This document shows, piece by piece, positions 45,854-53,973 of a stretch of 64,000 nucleotides of DNA. Location: positions 1,984,001 through 2,048,000 of the forward strand of contig NZ_CP109009.1 of NCBI RefSeq assembly GCF_036226685.1, given 5' to 3'. This stretch comes from Streptomyces sp. NBC_00690. GTDB taxonomy: Bacteria; Actinomycetota; Actinomycetes; Streptomycetales; Streptomycetaceae. The notes beneath the pieces were generated by a model. The model saw only the letters and a program-made list of their open reading frames with translations, ran no database searches and was not told the origin of the DNA. A program made the translations under genes and the position numbers. How positions within the stretch are numbered: the stretch's first letter is position 1; each line of letters starts with the position of its first letter.

Positions 45854-46326
45854 ATGTTCCGCCGGGGGATGTGGGGAGCGGCTGGGGGATTGAAAATAGT
45901 CGAATACTCCCGGGCGGGGAATGACATGGACGCAAATTGAAACAATGCTTTCGGTCCGGAGCGGCTCTCCGGGGCCTTGAGCGGGTGGAATCTTGAACGG
46001 CTTTGTATTCCCCGTGAGTTGGCTTCCGTACACCTGATCGACGCCATCGTCGCCGCCAGGAGCACGCCAAGCGTGACAAAAGCAGACGTCGCCACCTCGG
46101 GCATCTCACCAGGCGATACGACGAGGTGCCCCCTTGGACGGCTTCTCCTGGAGGGGACGGAGAGTAGTTCCCCGTGTACAGCGGAGCACGAATGCGTCAG
46201 GGGTGTGGGAACCGATGTGATCGAATCGGTTCCCACACCCCTGACGCTCTAGGGCTTCTTCCGGATCTTGCCGGGTTCTCGTGCCCGGGCCCCTATCCGC
46301 AGGGTGTCCTTAAGGGCCTTCAGCCG
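45854..46326. other. 473-bp gap with a long hairpin, no gene seen
   Basis: Upstream region of the orphan ATPase gene and downstream region of citM. The only clear structure is the 23-bp hairpin at 46194-46247. Small open frames lack translation signals. Confidence 0.5.
46194..46247. terminator. 23-bp perfect hairpin downstream of citM
   Basis: Arms 46194-46216 and 46225-46247 are perfectly complementary over 23 bases with an 8-base loop, 80 bases past the citM stop. It is the longest perfect stem I found in the window. Most likely a terminator or mRNA stabiliser for citM. Confidence 0.75.
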
Positions 46327-47790
46327 TCAGATGATCCCGATGGCGACGCCCGCCGCGAGCACCACGAGCGAGGTGAGCGCGGCCCATTTCACGGTGAAGC
46401 GGGTGTGGTCCCCGAACTCGACCTTGGCCATGCCGACGAGTACGTAGACCGCGGGAACCAGCGGGCTGGACATGTGGAGCGCCTGGCCGACGAGAGAGGC
46501 GCGGGCGATCTCCAGCGGGGAGACTCCATGGGCGGCACCGGCTTCCGCGAGCACCGGCAGCACACCGAAGTAGAAGCCGTCGTTCGACATGAAGTACGTG
46601 AGCGGGAGGCTGAGCAGTCCGGTGACGATGGCCATGTGGGGGCCCATGCCCTCGGGGATGGCGCCCACCAACCAGTCCGCCATGTGCTTGACCATGCCGG
46701 TGCCGGTGAGGACTCCGGTGAAGACCGCAGCAGCGAAGACCATGCCGGAGACGTTGAGGACGTTCTCCGCATGGGCACCGATGCGGGCACGCTGGTCGGC
46801 CATGTTCGGGTAGTTCACGGTCAGTGCAAGGGCTGCGCCGAGGAGGAAGAGCACCGGGATGGGCAGCAGTTCCATGATCATGGCCGTGAGCAGGGTGATG
46901 GTGAGCCCGGCGTTGAACCAGTAGAGGCGGGGGCGCAGGGTCTCGCGGTTGGGGTCGAGTCCCTGGAAGCCCTCGTCGGCGTCGGCATCAGCATCAGCAT
47001 CAGCACCGGCACCGGCACCGGCATCAGGTGCTGCCGAACCGGAGGGGGCAGCGGGCGCGTCGGCCGAAGGGCCGGTCCCCTTCTTCTTGCGGCCCTTGGT
47101 CAGGGTGTCGGACCCGCCACCGGCGCCGACCAGCACCGTGTCCGACTCGGGGGTCAGTGCCTCGTCCAGCGAGAGGTAGCCAAGGCGCTTGCGCTCGCGC
47201 ATGCCGAGTACGTAGGAGAGGGCGAAGACGAACAGCAGTCCGGCGGCGAGCGCGGGGATCATCGGTACGAAGATGTCGGCCGCGTCGAGCTTCAGCGCCG
47301 TCGCTGCGCGTGCGGTGGGGCCGCCCCAGGGCAGCGTGTTCATGACTCCGTTGGCGGTGGCTGCGACACCGGTCATGACGACCAGGCTCATCTTCAGCCG
47401 CTTGTAGAGGGGGTACATCGCCGAAACGGTGATCATGAAGGTGGTGGAGCCGTCGCCGTCGAGGGAGACGATCGCCGCGAGCAGGGCCGTACCGACCACG
47501 ACCCGCATCGGGTCGGCCTTGCAGAAGCGCAGGATGGCCCGGACGATCGGGTCGAAGAGGCCGACGTCGATCATCACGCCGAAGTAGACGATCGCGAACA
47601 TCAGCATCGCCGCGGTGGGGGCGAGGTTGCCGACGCCTTCGATGACGTAGTCACCAAGGTGCGCGCCCTTGCCCACGAGCACACAGAACAGGGCCGGGAT
47701 CAGGACCAGTGCCGCGATGGGCGACATCTTCTTCATCATGATCAAGACCAGGAAGGTCGCGATCATGGTGAAGCCGAGGATTGTCAGCAT
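46327..47790 (-). CDS. citM: CitMHS-family metal-citrate/H+ symporter
   Basis: A 487-aa transporter with about 11-12 membrane helices. Family landmarks: MLTILGFTMIATFLVLIMMKK at the N-terminus, LDGDGSTTFMITVSAMYPLY, TLPWGGPTARAA and the C-terminal FMSNDGFYFGVLPVL and MSSPLVPAVYVLVG. CitMHS proteins import citrate complexed with Mg2+, Ca2+ or similar ions. The central cytosolic loop (about residues 215-275) is low complexity, including an alternating Asp-Ala run encoded by a hexanucleotide repeat. ATG 47790 follows GAGGTTCCCCCC. Confidence 0.9.
   Translation of the reverse strand: MLTILGFTMIATFLVLIMMKKMSPIAALVLIPALFCVLVGKGAHLGDYVIEGVGNLAPTAAMLMFAIVYFGVMIDVGLFDPIVRAILRFCKADPMRVVVGTALLAAIVSLDGDGSTTFMITVSAMYPLYKRLKMSLVVMTGVAATANGVMNTLPWGGPTARAATALKLDAADIFVPMIPALAAGLLFVFALSYVLGMRERKRLGYLSLDEALTPESDTVLVGAGGGSDTLTKGRKKKGTGPSADAPAAPSGSAAPDAGAGAGADADADADADEGFQGLDPNRETLRPRLYWFNAGLTITLLTAMIMELLPIPVLFLLGAALALTVNYPNMADQRARIGAHAENVLNVSGMVFAAAVFTGVLTGTGMVKHMADWLVGAIPEGMGPHMAIVTGLLSLPLTYFMSNDGFYFGVLPVLAEAGAAHGVSPLEIARASLVGQALHMSSPLVPAVYVLVGMAKVEFGDHTRFTVKWAALTSLVVLAAGVAIGII
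46976..47032. repeat. Hexanucleotide repeats inside citM
   Basis: Tandem GCATCA then GCACCG units on the plus strand encode the (Asp-Ala)n and (Gly-Ala)n stretch of the CitM cytosolic loop. Repeat number could vary between strains without breaking frame. Confidence 0.85.
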
Positions 47791-48274
47791 GGGGGGAACC
47801 TCACGTTCATCCTTGAACTCCCACCGGTTCGGCGGTCCGGACGACGTTAGGTGGCACCAAAAGCTGTTAACAAGGTGTTGACATGCGAGCAATACGAGCA
47901 AAACACCAGGTCAACCCAGTGAGTACGTTGACCTCCTCTCCTACCGCCCCGATGGCCTCCAGTCCACCCCCGGTACGTTGCACGTCCGCGGGCCACACGC
48001 CCTCTCGCGGCCGACGGCTCTCGCTCCCCCGCCTGACCCGAACGGCCGACCACACCCGGTCGTTCCCCCAGGGGCGATCGAGCCGCCGAGCAGCGAGCCC
48101 CCTGGGAGCGTCCCGGGCCCTGCCGTGGGAGGCGCCCTCAGGCCGCTCGTCCCATCGGTTCATTCCGCAGACCGAGCCCGACGGTCCACGATATGGACAC
48201 TTTCCTCGGAATGTCGCACCGCTGGCCACAGGCACCTCACGAGACTCGCCATGCATCCTGCGTCCGCGATGCCG
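47791..48274. other. Divergent intergenic region citM/hmgA
   Basis: No credible gene. It contains TGTTAACA (47865-47872), an 8-bp palindrome in an A/T-rich patch about 75 bp upstream of citM, a possible operator. The hmgA promoter follows to the right. Confidence 0.45.
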
Positions 48275-48316
48275 TTGACGTAACACTCCCGCAATCCTAC
48301 GGTTGTCCATAGGATT
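48275..48316 (+). promoter_or_regulatory. hmgA promoter with overlapping inverted repeat
   Basis: TTGACG (48275-48280) and TACGGT (48298-48303) are 17 bases apart, a good vegetative promoter match. A perfect 7-bp inverted repeat AATCCTA/TAGGATT (48293-48299 and 48310-48316) overlaps the -10 box and start region, well placed for a repressor. Confidence 0.55.
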
Positions 48317-48338
48317 CTTTCGGCACCGGGAGCGGATG

Positions 48339-49721
48339 ATGAACGGGATCGGGCAGACCCAGCACACGCAGTCCGGACGGGCAGGGGCGCAGCCCGCGAG
48401 GGCCGAGCAGGCACGCAAGATCGCCGCCGCACTGACGTACTCCACCGGCTTCGGCAATGAACACAGCTCCGAGGCCGTCCCGGGGGCCCTCCCCGAGGGC
48501 CGCAACTCCCCGCAGCGCGCCGCCCTCGGGCTGTACGCGGAACAGCTCAGCGGCTCCGCGTTCACCGAGCCGCGCGCCGGCAACCGCCGTTCCTGGCTGT
48601 ACCGCATCCGCCCCTCGGCAGCCCATCCCCGCTTCAACCGCATCGACAACGGTTCGCTGCGCAGCGCCCCCTTCACCGAAACCGTGCCCGACCCCAACCG
48701 GCTGCGTTGGAGTCCCCAACCGGACCCCGCGCCGAACACCGACTGGCTCGCCGGACTGTGGACGCTCGGTGGAAACGGCGACGCCACCCAGCGCTCGGGC
48801 ATGGCCGTGCACCTCTACCACGCCAACGCCCCCATGGACCGGGTCTTCAGCAACGCCGACGGCGAGCTGCTGATCGTCCCCGAAGACGGTGGATTGCTGC
48901 TCGTCACCGAACTGGGCCGACTGGCAGCGCGCCCCGGGGAGGTGGCGCTCATCCCGCGCGGAGTCCGCTTCCGGGTGGAGCTCCTGGACGCCCGTGCCCG
49001 CGGTTACGTCTGCGAGAACTACGGCCAGCCCTTCCAACTCCCCGACCTGGGCCCGATCGGCGCCAATGGACTCGCCAACGCCCGCGACTTCCTCGCCCCC
49101 ACCGCGGCGTACGAGGATGACGTCGACCACCCGGTGCAGGTGGTCACCAAGTTCTGCGGCAACCTGTGGGCCGCGACCTATCCCCATTCACCGCTCGATG
49201 TCGTGGCCTGGCACGGCAATCACGTCCCGTACGTCTACGACCTGCGGCGCTTCAATGTGATCGGCACGATCTCCTACGACCATCCGGATCCCTCGATCTT
49301 CACCGTGCTGACCTCCCCGTCGGACACCCCCGGTCTCGCGGGAGTCGATTTCGTGGTCTTCGCACCGCGCTGGCTGGTCGGTGAGGACACCTTCCGGCCG
49401 CCGTACTTCCACCGCAATGTGATGAGCGAGTACATGGGCCTGATCGAAGGTGCGTACGATGCCAAGACGGCCGGCGAAGGTGGCTTCGTACCGGGCGGCG
49501 GTTCGCTCCACAACATGATGTCGGCCCACGGCCCCGACCGGGAGACCTTTGACCGGGCCAGTGCGGCCGAGCTCAAGCCCCAGAAGATCGACGACGGACT
49601 CGCCTTCATGTTCGAGACCCGCTGGCCCGTGACCGCCACCGAGCAGGCGGCCAACGCCCCCCATCTCCAGGAGGGTTACGACGAGGTGTGGCAGGGTCTT
49701 GAGCGTCATTTCAGGTCCTGA
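48339..49721 (+). CDS. hmgA: Homogentisate 1,2-dioxygenase
   Basis: A 460-aa Fe(II) ring-cleavage enzyme of tyrosine and phenylalanine catabolism, converting homogentisate to maleylacetoacetate. Diagnostic sequence: [29 protein letters not shown], the metal-binding region [18 protein letters not shown] and the [18 protein letters not shown] block. Two adjacent ATG codons occur; 48339 is 6 bases after GGGAG and is preferred. Followed after only 12 bases by a GntR regulator in the same direction. Confidence 0.96.
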   Translation: MNGIGQTQHTQSGRAGAQPARAEQARKIAAALTYSTGFGNEHSSEAVPGALPEGRNSPQRAALGLYAEQLSGSAFTEPRAGNRRSWLYRIRPSAAHPRFNRIDNGSLRSAPFTETVPDPNRLRWSPQPDPAPNTDWLAGLWTLGGNGDATQRSGMAVHLYHANAPMDRVFSNADGELLIVPEDGGLLLVTELGRLAARPGEVALIPRGVRFRVELLDARARGYVCENYGQPFQLPDLGPIGANGLANARDFLAPTAAYEDDVDHPVQVVTKFCGNLWAATYPHSPLDVVAWHGNHVPYVYDLRRFNVIGTISYDHPDPSIFTVLTSPSDTPGLAGVDFVVFAPRWLVGEDTFRPPYFHRNVMSEYMGLIEGAYDAKTAGEGGFVPGGGSLHNMMSAHGPDRETFDRASAAELKPQKIDDGLAFMFETRWPVTATEQAANAPHLQEGYDEVWQGLERHFRS

Positions 49722-49733
49722 TACGGAGTCTCC

Positions 49734-50486
49734 GTGCCCTCCTCCTTCGCTCCCGACTCGCTGGTCCTCAACCGCAAGCTGCCGTTGTGGTACCAGGTCT
49801 CGCAGTCGCTGCGCGCTTCCATATTGGGGCGCACGCCCGATGCGTCACTGCGCCTGCCCACGGAAGAACAGCTCGCCGCGCACTACGGGGTGAGCGTGCT
49901 GACCATGCGGCAGGCCCTGAAGGAGTTGGAGGAGGAGGGGCTCATCAGCCGGCATCGTCGGCGGGGCACCTTCATCGAACCGGGCGCCCGTCGAGGAGCG
50001 CCCCGCCGACTGCTGGGGTCGATCGACGCGATCGTGGCCCAGCAGTCCGGCGAGCTGACGACGATCCTCGGCCACGGCCCCGAACCGGTGCCGGGGGAAC
50101 TCACCGAATACTTCCCCGATCTGACCGAAGTGGTCAGCTACCGGCGGCTGCGCTGTGACGGGGAGAGCGGTGAGCCGACCAACTGGGCGCATAACGCGCT
50201 ACGACCGGATGTGGCCGCCCGGCTGGATGTGAAGGACCTGGAGCGCTGGCCGATGACCAAGGTGCTGCGGGACGTGGTGGGCATCCGGATCGGGCGCATC
50301 ACGGACACGGTGGAGGCACGGCTCGCGGACCCACAGACGGCGGAACTCCTCCAAGTGCCGCTGTTGAGTCCGATCCTGCACTACACGGGCGTGACCTGTG
50401 ATGTGACCGGCCGGGTGGTCGATGTGGCTCGCATCCGCTACCGGGGCGACCGCTTCTCCTTCTCGGTGACCGTCGACGCCGAGTAG
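49734..50486 (+). CDS. GntR-family regulator with UTRA domain
   Basis: A 250-aa HutC-subfamily regulator: N-terminal winged helix (RLPTEEQLAAHYGVSVLTMR, about 40-59) and C-terminal UTRA ligand domain (TEVVSYRRLRCDGE, LLSPILHYTGVTCDVTGRVV). It begins 12 bases after hmgA, so it is probably co-transcribed and may respond to an aromatic catabolite and act on the inverted repeat in the hmgA promoter. That link is inference. Confidence 0.88.
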   Translation: MPSSFAPDSLVLNRKLPLWYQVSQSLRASILGRTPDASLRLPTEEQLAAHYGVSVLTMRQALKELEEEGLISRHRRRGTFIEPGARRGAPRRLLGSIDAIVAQQSGELTTILGHGPEPVPGELTEYFPDLTEVVSYRRLRCDGESGEPTNWAHNALRPDVAARLDVKDLERWPMTKVLRDVVGIRIGRITDTVEARLADPQTAELLQVPLLSPILHYTGVTCDVTGRVVDVARIRYRGDRFSFSVTVDAE

Positions 50487-50555
50487 GGCCCGCGCAGGCG
50501 CCCGTCGGCTCCCGGTCCATGGAGTGCGCGGGGGCACGTCGGGGAGGATGTCCGT

Positions 50556-51728
50556 ATGCCGATGCTCGACGACCTGATGCCCTGGGGCGTACGACCCTTG
50601 CGGACGGGGCGCTCCTGGGTGCTCGCTCCGGATCCGGAGACCCTCAGGGCCCGCTGGGACAGGCTGGTGACGACACGGGGCACCGAGCGGGATGCCCTCT
50701 TCGGCTGTACCAGGGGCCGGACGCCGCGTACCGCCGTGGGTCAACTCCCGGGCCAGCGCACCGCGACCGGGCGCTTCGCCCAGGAGGACGGCCGCTGCCC
50801 CGAACCGGTGCGGATCCTGCACGGCCCCTTCGACCAGCAGTGGCTCATCCCCGACCACCGACTCATCGATTCCGCACGGCCCGAACTGTGGCGCGTGGCG
50901 GACGAACGGCAGGTCTTCGTCCTGGAACAGCCCGGACCCCAGCAGAACCGGGGACCGGCCGTACTGGTGTCCGGGCTGCTGCCGGACGGCCATGCCCCCA
51001 CGGGACGCCCCGGCCGCATCCGACCGTTCTACCGTCGCCCCGGTGGCGTCGAACCGAACCTCGCCCCCGGCCTCCTGGGCGCCCTGGAACGCCAGTACGG
51101 CCAGGAGGTCGCGCCGGAAGACGCACTCGCCTGGGTGACCGCGGCGAGCGAGCACTCCCCGACGGGTTGTGCGGTGCCCCTGCCCGCCGATCCCGCGCTC
51201 TGGTCCCTGGGCATCGACATCGGCCGCCGACTGATGGAGATCCAACTCCGCGGAGTGCACGGCAGACAGAGACCGAGGTTGCCCGGGGGCCGCCGCCCCT
51301 ATGTGCGTACCGCGCTTCCGCCGTGGCCCGACGCGCTCGCCTATGACCGAGCACAGGAGACGCTGGAGGTCGGCACCGGTCGGATCTCCCCTGTTCCGGT
51401 CAGTGCGTGGGAGTTCCGCCAGGGCGGTGTGCGGGTCCTGGACCTCTGGTTCGACAACCGCACATCCCCGGTCGCGCCGGGCACGCTGGACGCTCTTCGG
51501 CCGACGAGCTGGCCCCAGGAGTGGACATCCGAGCTGTTGGCACTGATCACGGTGTTGAGCCTGCTCAGCGAGGTGGGCGCGGACCGCGACGACTTTCTGC
51601 GGGAGCTGGCAGGCGGTGATCTCATCGAAGTACCGGAGGTGCTGCCCGTGCCTGCGGAAGCACGCCGCCCCGCATCCGTCCTTGACCACTGCGAGGAGGG
51701 CCCGGAGGGACAGTTCGCCCTGCTCTAG
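50556..51728 (+). CDS. Stand-alone type ISP restriction/modification C-terminal-domain protein
   Basis: A 390-aa soluble protein. Its sequence (WLIPDHRLIDSARPELWRV, GHAPTGRPGRIRPFYRRPGG, YDRAQETLEV) resembles the C-terminal specificity domain of type ISP restriction-modification enzymes such as LlaBIII/LlaGI, and Streptomyces homologues carry that label. There is no helicase, nuclease or methyltransferase motif, so it is not a complete R-M enzyme. ATG 50556 follows GGGGAGGATGTCCG. What a lone specificity-type domain does is unknown; the name may simply be inherited from a shared fold. Confidence 0.72.
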   Translation: MPMLDDLMPWGVRPLRTGRSWVLAPDPETLRARWDRLVTTRGTERDALFGCTRGRTPRTAVGQLPGQRTATGRFAQEDGRCPEPVRILHGPFDQQWLIPDHRLIDSARPELWRVADERQVFVLEQPGPQQNRGPAVLVSGLLPDGHAPTGRPGRIRPFYRRPGGVEPNLAPGLLGALERQYGQEVAPEDALAWVTAASEHSPTGCAVPLPADPALWSLGIDIGRRLMEIQLRGVHGRQRPRLPGGRRPYVRTALPPWPDALAYDRAQETLEVGTGRISPVPVSAWEFRQGGVRVLDLWFDNRTSPVAPGTLDALRPTSWPQEWTSELLALITVLSLLSEVGADRDDFLRELAGGDLIEVPEVLPVPAEARRPASVLDHCEEGPEGQFALL

Positions 51729-51897
51729 GCCGTTTCCGAAGGAACGACCCTGCCCTCCCTCTCTACGCACCAACCGCGGGGAATCCGGCACAATGGGCCC
51801 ATACAGGGCGCGAGGCACACCATGCGCACATGGTCCGGGACGTACCTCACAGCGGATGACTGATGACATTTGGGTGGTACACGCGATAAGACGGGCC

Positions 51898-53094
51898 ATG
51901 CGCACTCAACCCCTGCCGCTCGACGGCATCACGGTGGTCGCCATCGAGCAGGCCGTCTCAGCCCCTTTCGCCACGCGTCAACTCGCCGATCTAGGTGCAC
52001 GTGTCATCAAGATCGAGCGGTTGGACGGCGGTGACTTCGCCCGGGACTACGACACGGCCGCACGGGGGCTCGCCTCCCACTTCGTCTGGTGCAACCGGGG
52101 CAAGGAGTCGCTGGCGGTCGATCTGAAGGACGCCCGCGGCCTCGCCATCGTGCAGCGGCTGATCGCGGGGGCGGACGTGTTCGTCCAGAATCTCGCCCAG
52201 GGCTCGGCGGCCCGGCTGGGCCTCGATGCGCCGACCCTGTGCGAGGCCCATCCCCGCCTGATCGCCGTGGACATCTCCGGCTACGGCGCCGGGGGCCCGT
52301 ACGCCCACAAGCGCGCGTACGACATGCTCGTCCAGTGCGAGGCCGGACTGGTGTCGGTGACGGGTACGCACGACGAGCCGGCGAAGGCGGGCATCCCGGC
52401 AGCCGACATCTCCGCCGCGATGTACGCATTCTCCGGAGTCCTCGCGGCCCTGCTCCGCCGAAGCACCACGGGCCTCGGCGGCCCGGTGGAGATCTCCATG
52501 CTGGAGTCCCTCGCCGAATGGATGGGCCACCCACTGCACTACGGAATGCACGGCGGTGAACCGCCCGTGCGCACCGGTGTCGCGCATGCCGTCATCGCCC
52601 CGTACGACGCCTACACCACCGCCGACGGCGGACAGGTACTGCTGTCGGTGCAGAACGACCGCGAGTGGCGACGGCTGACCGAGCAGGTCCTCGATGAACC
52701 CGCCCTCGCCGACGATCCCCGATTTGCGTCGAACACGGCCCGTACCGCGAACCGGGGGCTCACGGATGAAATGGTCGCCAAAGCGCTGTCACGACTGGGG
52801 ACCGAGGAGGCCGTGGAACGGCTGGACGCCGCAGGAATCGCCAGCGCCCGTCTCAACACCGTGAGGGATGTGGCCGGACATCCCCAACTGGCGGCGCGTG
52901 ACCGATGGCGGGAAATCGACTCGCCGGTCGGGCCGCTGAGGGCGCTCCTGCCTCCGATCACCCTGCCGGGTGGCCCGGAGGCCCTGATGGGAGCGGTACC
53001 CGCACTGGGTGAACACACCGATGCGCTGCTGGCGTCCTTGGGAATGACAACGGAGGAGACAGCAGCGCTGCACCGGGAGGGCGTGGTCGCCTGA
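51898..53094 (+). CDS. CaiB/BaiF-family (class III) CoA transferase
   Basis: A 398-aa class III CoA transferase. LPLDGITVVAIEQAVSAPFA (about 6-25) opens the fold. RQLADLGARVIKIERLDGGDFARDYD follows, with the catalytic-region Asp in QCEAGLVSVTG...AGIPAADISAAMYA. It moves CoA between carboxylic acids; the substrate is unknown. ATG 51898 is preferred; an in-frame ATG at 51856 is possible. Downstream of the type ISP protein in the same direction. Confidence 0.92.
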   Translation: MRTQPLPLDGITVVAIEQAVSAPFATRQLADLGARVIKIERLDGGDFARDYDTAARGLASHFVWCNRGKESLAVDLKDARGLAIVQRLIAGADVFVQNLAQGSAARLGLDAPTLCEAHPRLIAVDISGYGAGGPYAHKRAYDMLVQCEAGLVSVTGTHDEPAKAGIPAADISAAMYAFSGVLAALLRRSTTGLGGPVEISMLESLAEWMGHPLHYGMHGGEPPVRTGVAHAVIAPYDAYTTADGGQVLLSVQNDREWRRLTEQVLDEPALADDPRFASNTARTANRGLTDEMVAKALSRLGTEEAVERLDAAGIASARLNTVRDVAGHPQLAARDRWREIDSPVGPLRALLPPITLPGGPEALMGAVPALGEHTDALLASLGMTTEETAALHREGVVA

Positions 53095-53174
53095 GCGCGG
53101 GGCCGCACAGGCGGTGACACGTGACATGTGGTGCGCGCCCCGGGGGGCGCCATGGCCGAGCGGAGGCCCAGGAG

Positions 53175-53441
53175 TCAGCGGCGGCTACCGAAGAGAGTGC
53201 GGCGCAGCCTTCGCAGCGGTGCGAAGAGCGAAACGCGCCCGCTCTTGCTGGCAGCACGGTCGTGCGTCACGTCGCGCGAGGTCAACTCGCGCATCAGTGA
53301 GGTGGCCTCGACCGTCTCCCGCTGTGGCAAGGCGGGACCGCCGAGCACCGAGAGATGTCGGTCGAGACGCGAGCTCGTCGCGCTACTCCCGCAGGTGATC
53401 GCAGGCACGCGCGGCCTGCTTCGCATTGCTATCTGTTCCAT
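53175..53441 (-). CDS. Small basic hypothetical protein
   Basis: An 88-aa basic protein (MEQIAMRSRPRVPAITCGSS at the N-terminus, SLFAPLRRLRRTLFGSRR at the end). The ATG at 53441 has a GGGGAG 5 bases upstream, and G/C-rich third positions support coding. No domain recognised. The Arg-rich amphipathic C-terminus could bind nucleic acid or membrane. Convergent with the CoA transferase. Confidence 0.6.
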   Translation of the reverse strand: MEQIAMRSRPRVPAITCGSSATSSRLDRHLSVLGGPALPQRETVEATSLMRELTSRDVTHDRAASKSGRVSLFAPLRRLRRTLFGSRR

Positions 53442-53973
53442 GTCACTCCCCACCCGTACGACGCACCCGGCCCGGGCAGGTTAACCCTATCGCCCCGCCG
53501 GGACACCCGTGTATCCCGTCCTGAGGATTCACCACTGCTGTACGTGAGTTGACGATCACTCTCCGAATCCATTCGATTCCAGGGCGAGTTGGACAGCTCG
53601 ACACGGCCTGCCCGCCCGCCTCCCGCTCCCGTGCCCGTCGATCACTTCGCCCCTTCGATCCGCTTCCAGTCGGTTCCGTCATGTGACATCGAGTCCATCC
53701 CCATGCCTTCCCCTCCCCGCAGGAGCGCACTCCCGAGCACCCCGACTCATCGGCGCCCCCTCGAAGGAGTGACCACACTCACACCGGAGAACCCAGGAAT
53801 CACACCTTCACCCTCGTTGTGGCCGTTCACAGCAACCTTGAAGCCACTTCACCGTCAAGAGGGCTGCAAAAGCGGGTGGTTGAGCTAACTTGGAAGGGTT
53901 TCCACCGAGATTTCCATGAGTTGCCTTGCTGTGGATGTCGTGCTGTGCCGCGCCGTAACGGATGGGGGCTCGC
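53442..53973. other. 532-bp gap upstream of kinase gene
   Basis: No credible gene. It is richer in A/T than the coding regions and should hold the promoters of the small minus-strand gene and the kinase. A GAATC-N5-GATTC inverted repeat occurs at 53565-53579. Nothing further is assignable. Confidence 0.5.

Noticed and set aside
46174..47850. 558-aa plus-strand frame over citM
   Set aside because: Shadow rich in Gly, Asp, His and Glu with no domain; citM membrane helices on the other strand are clear.
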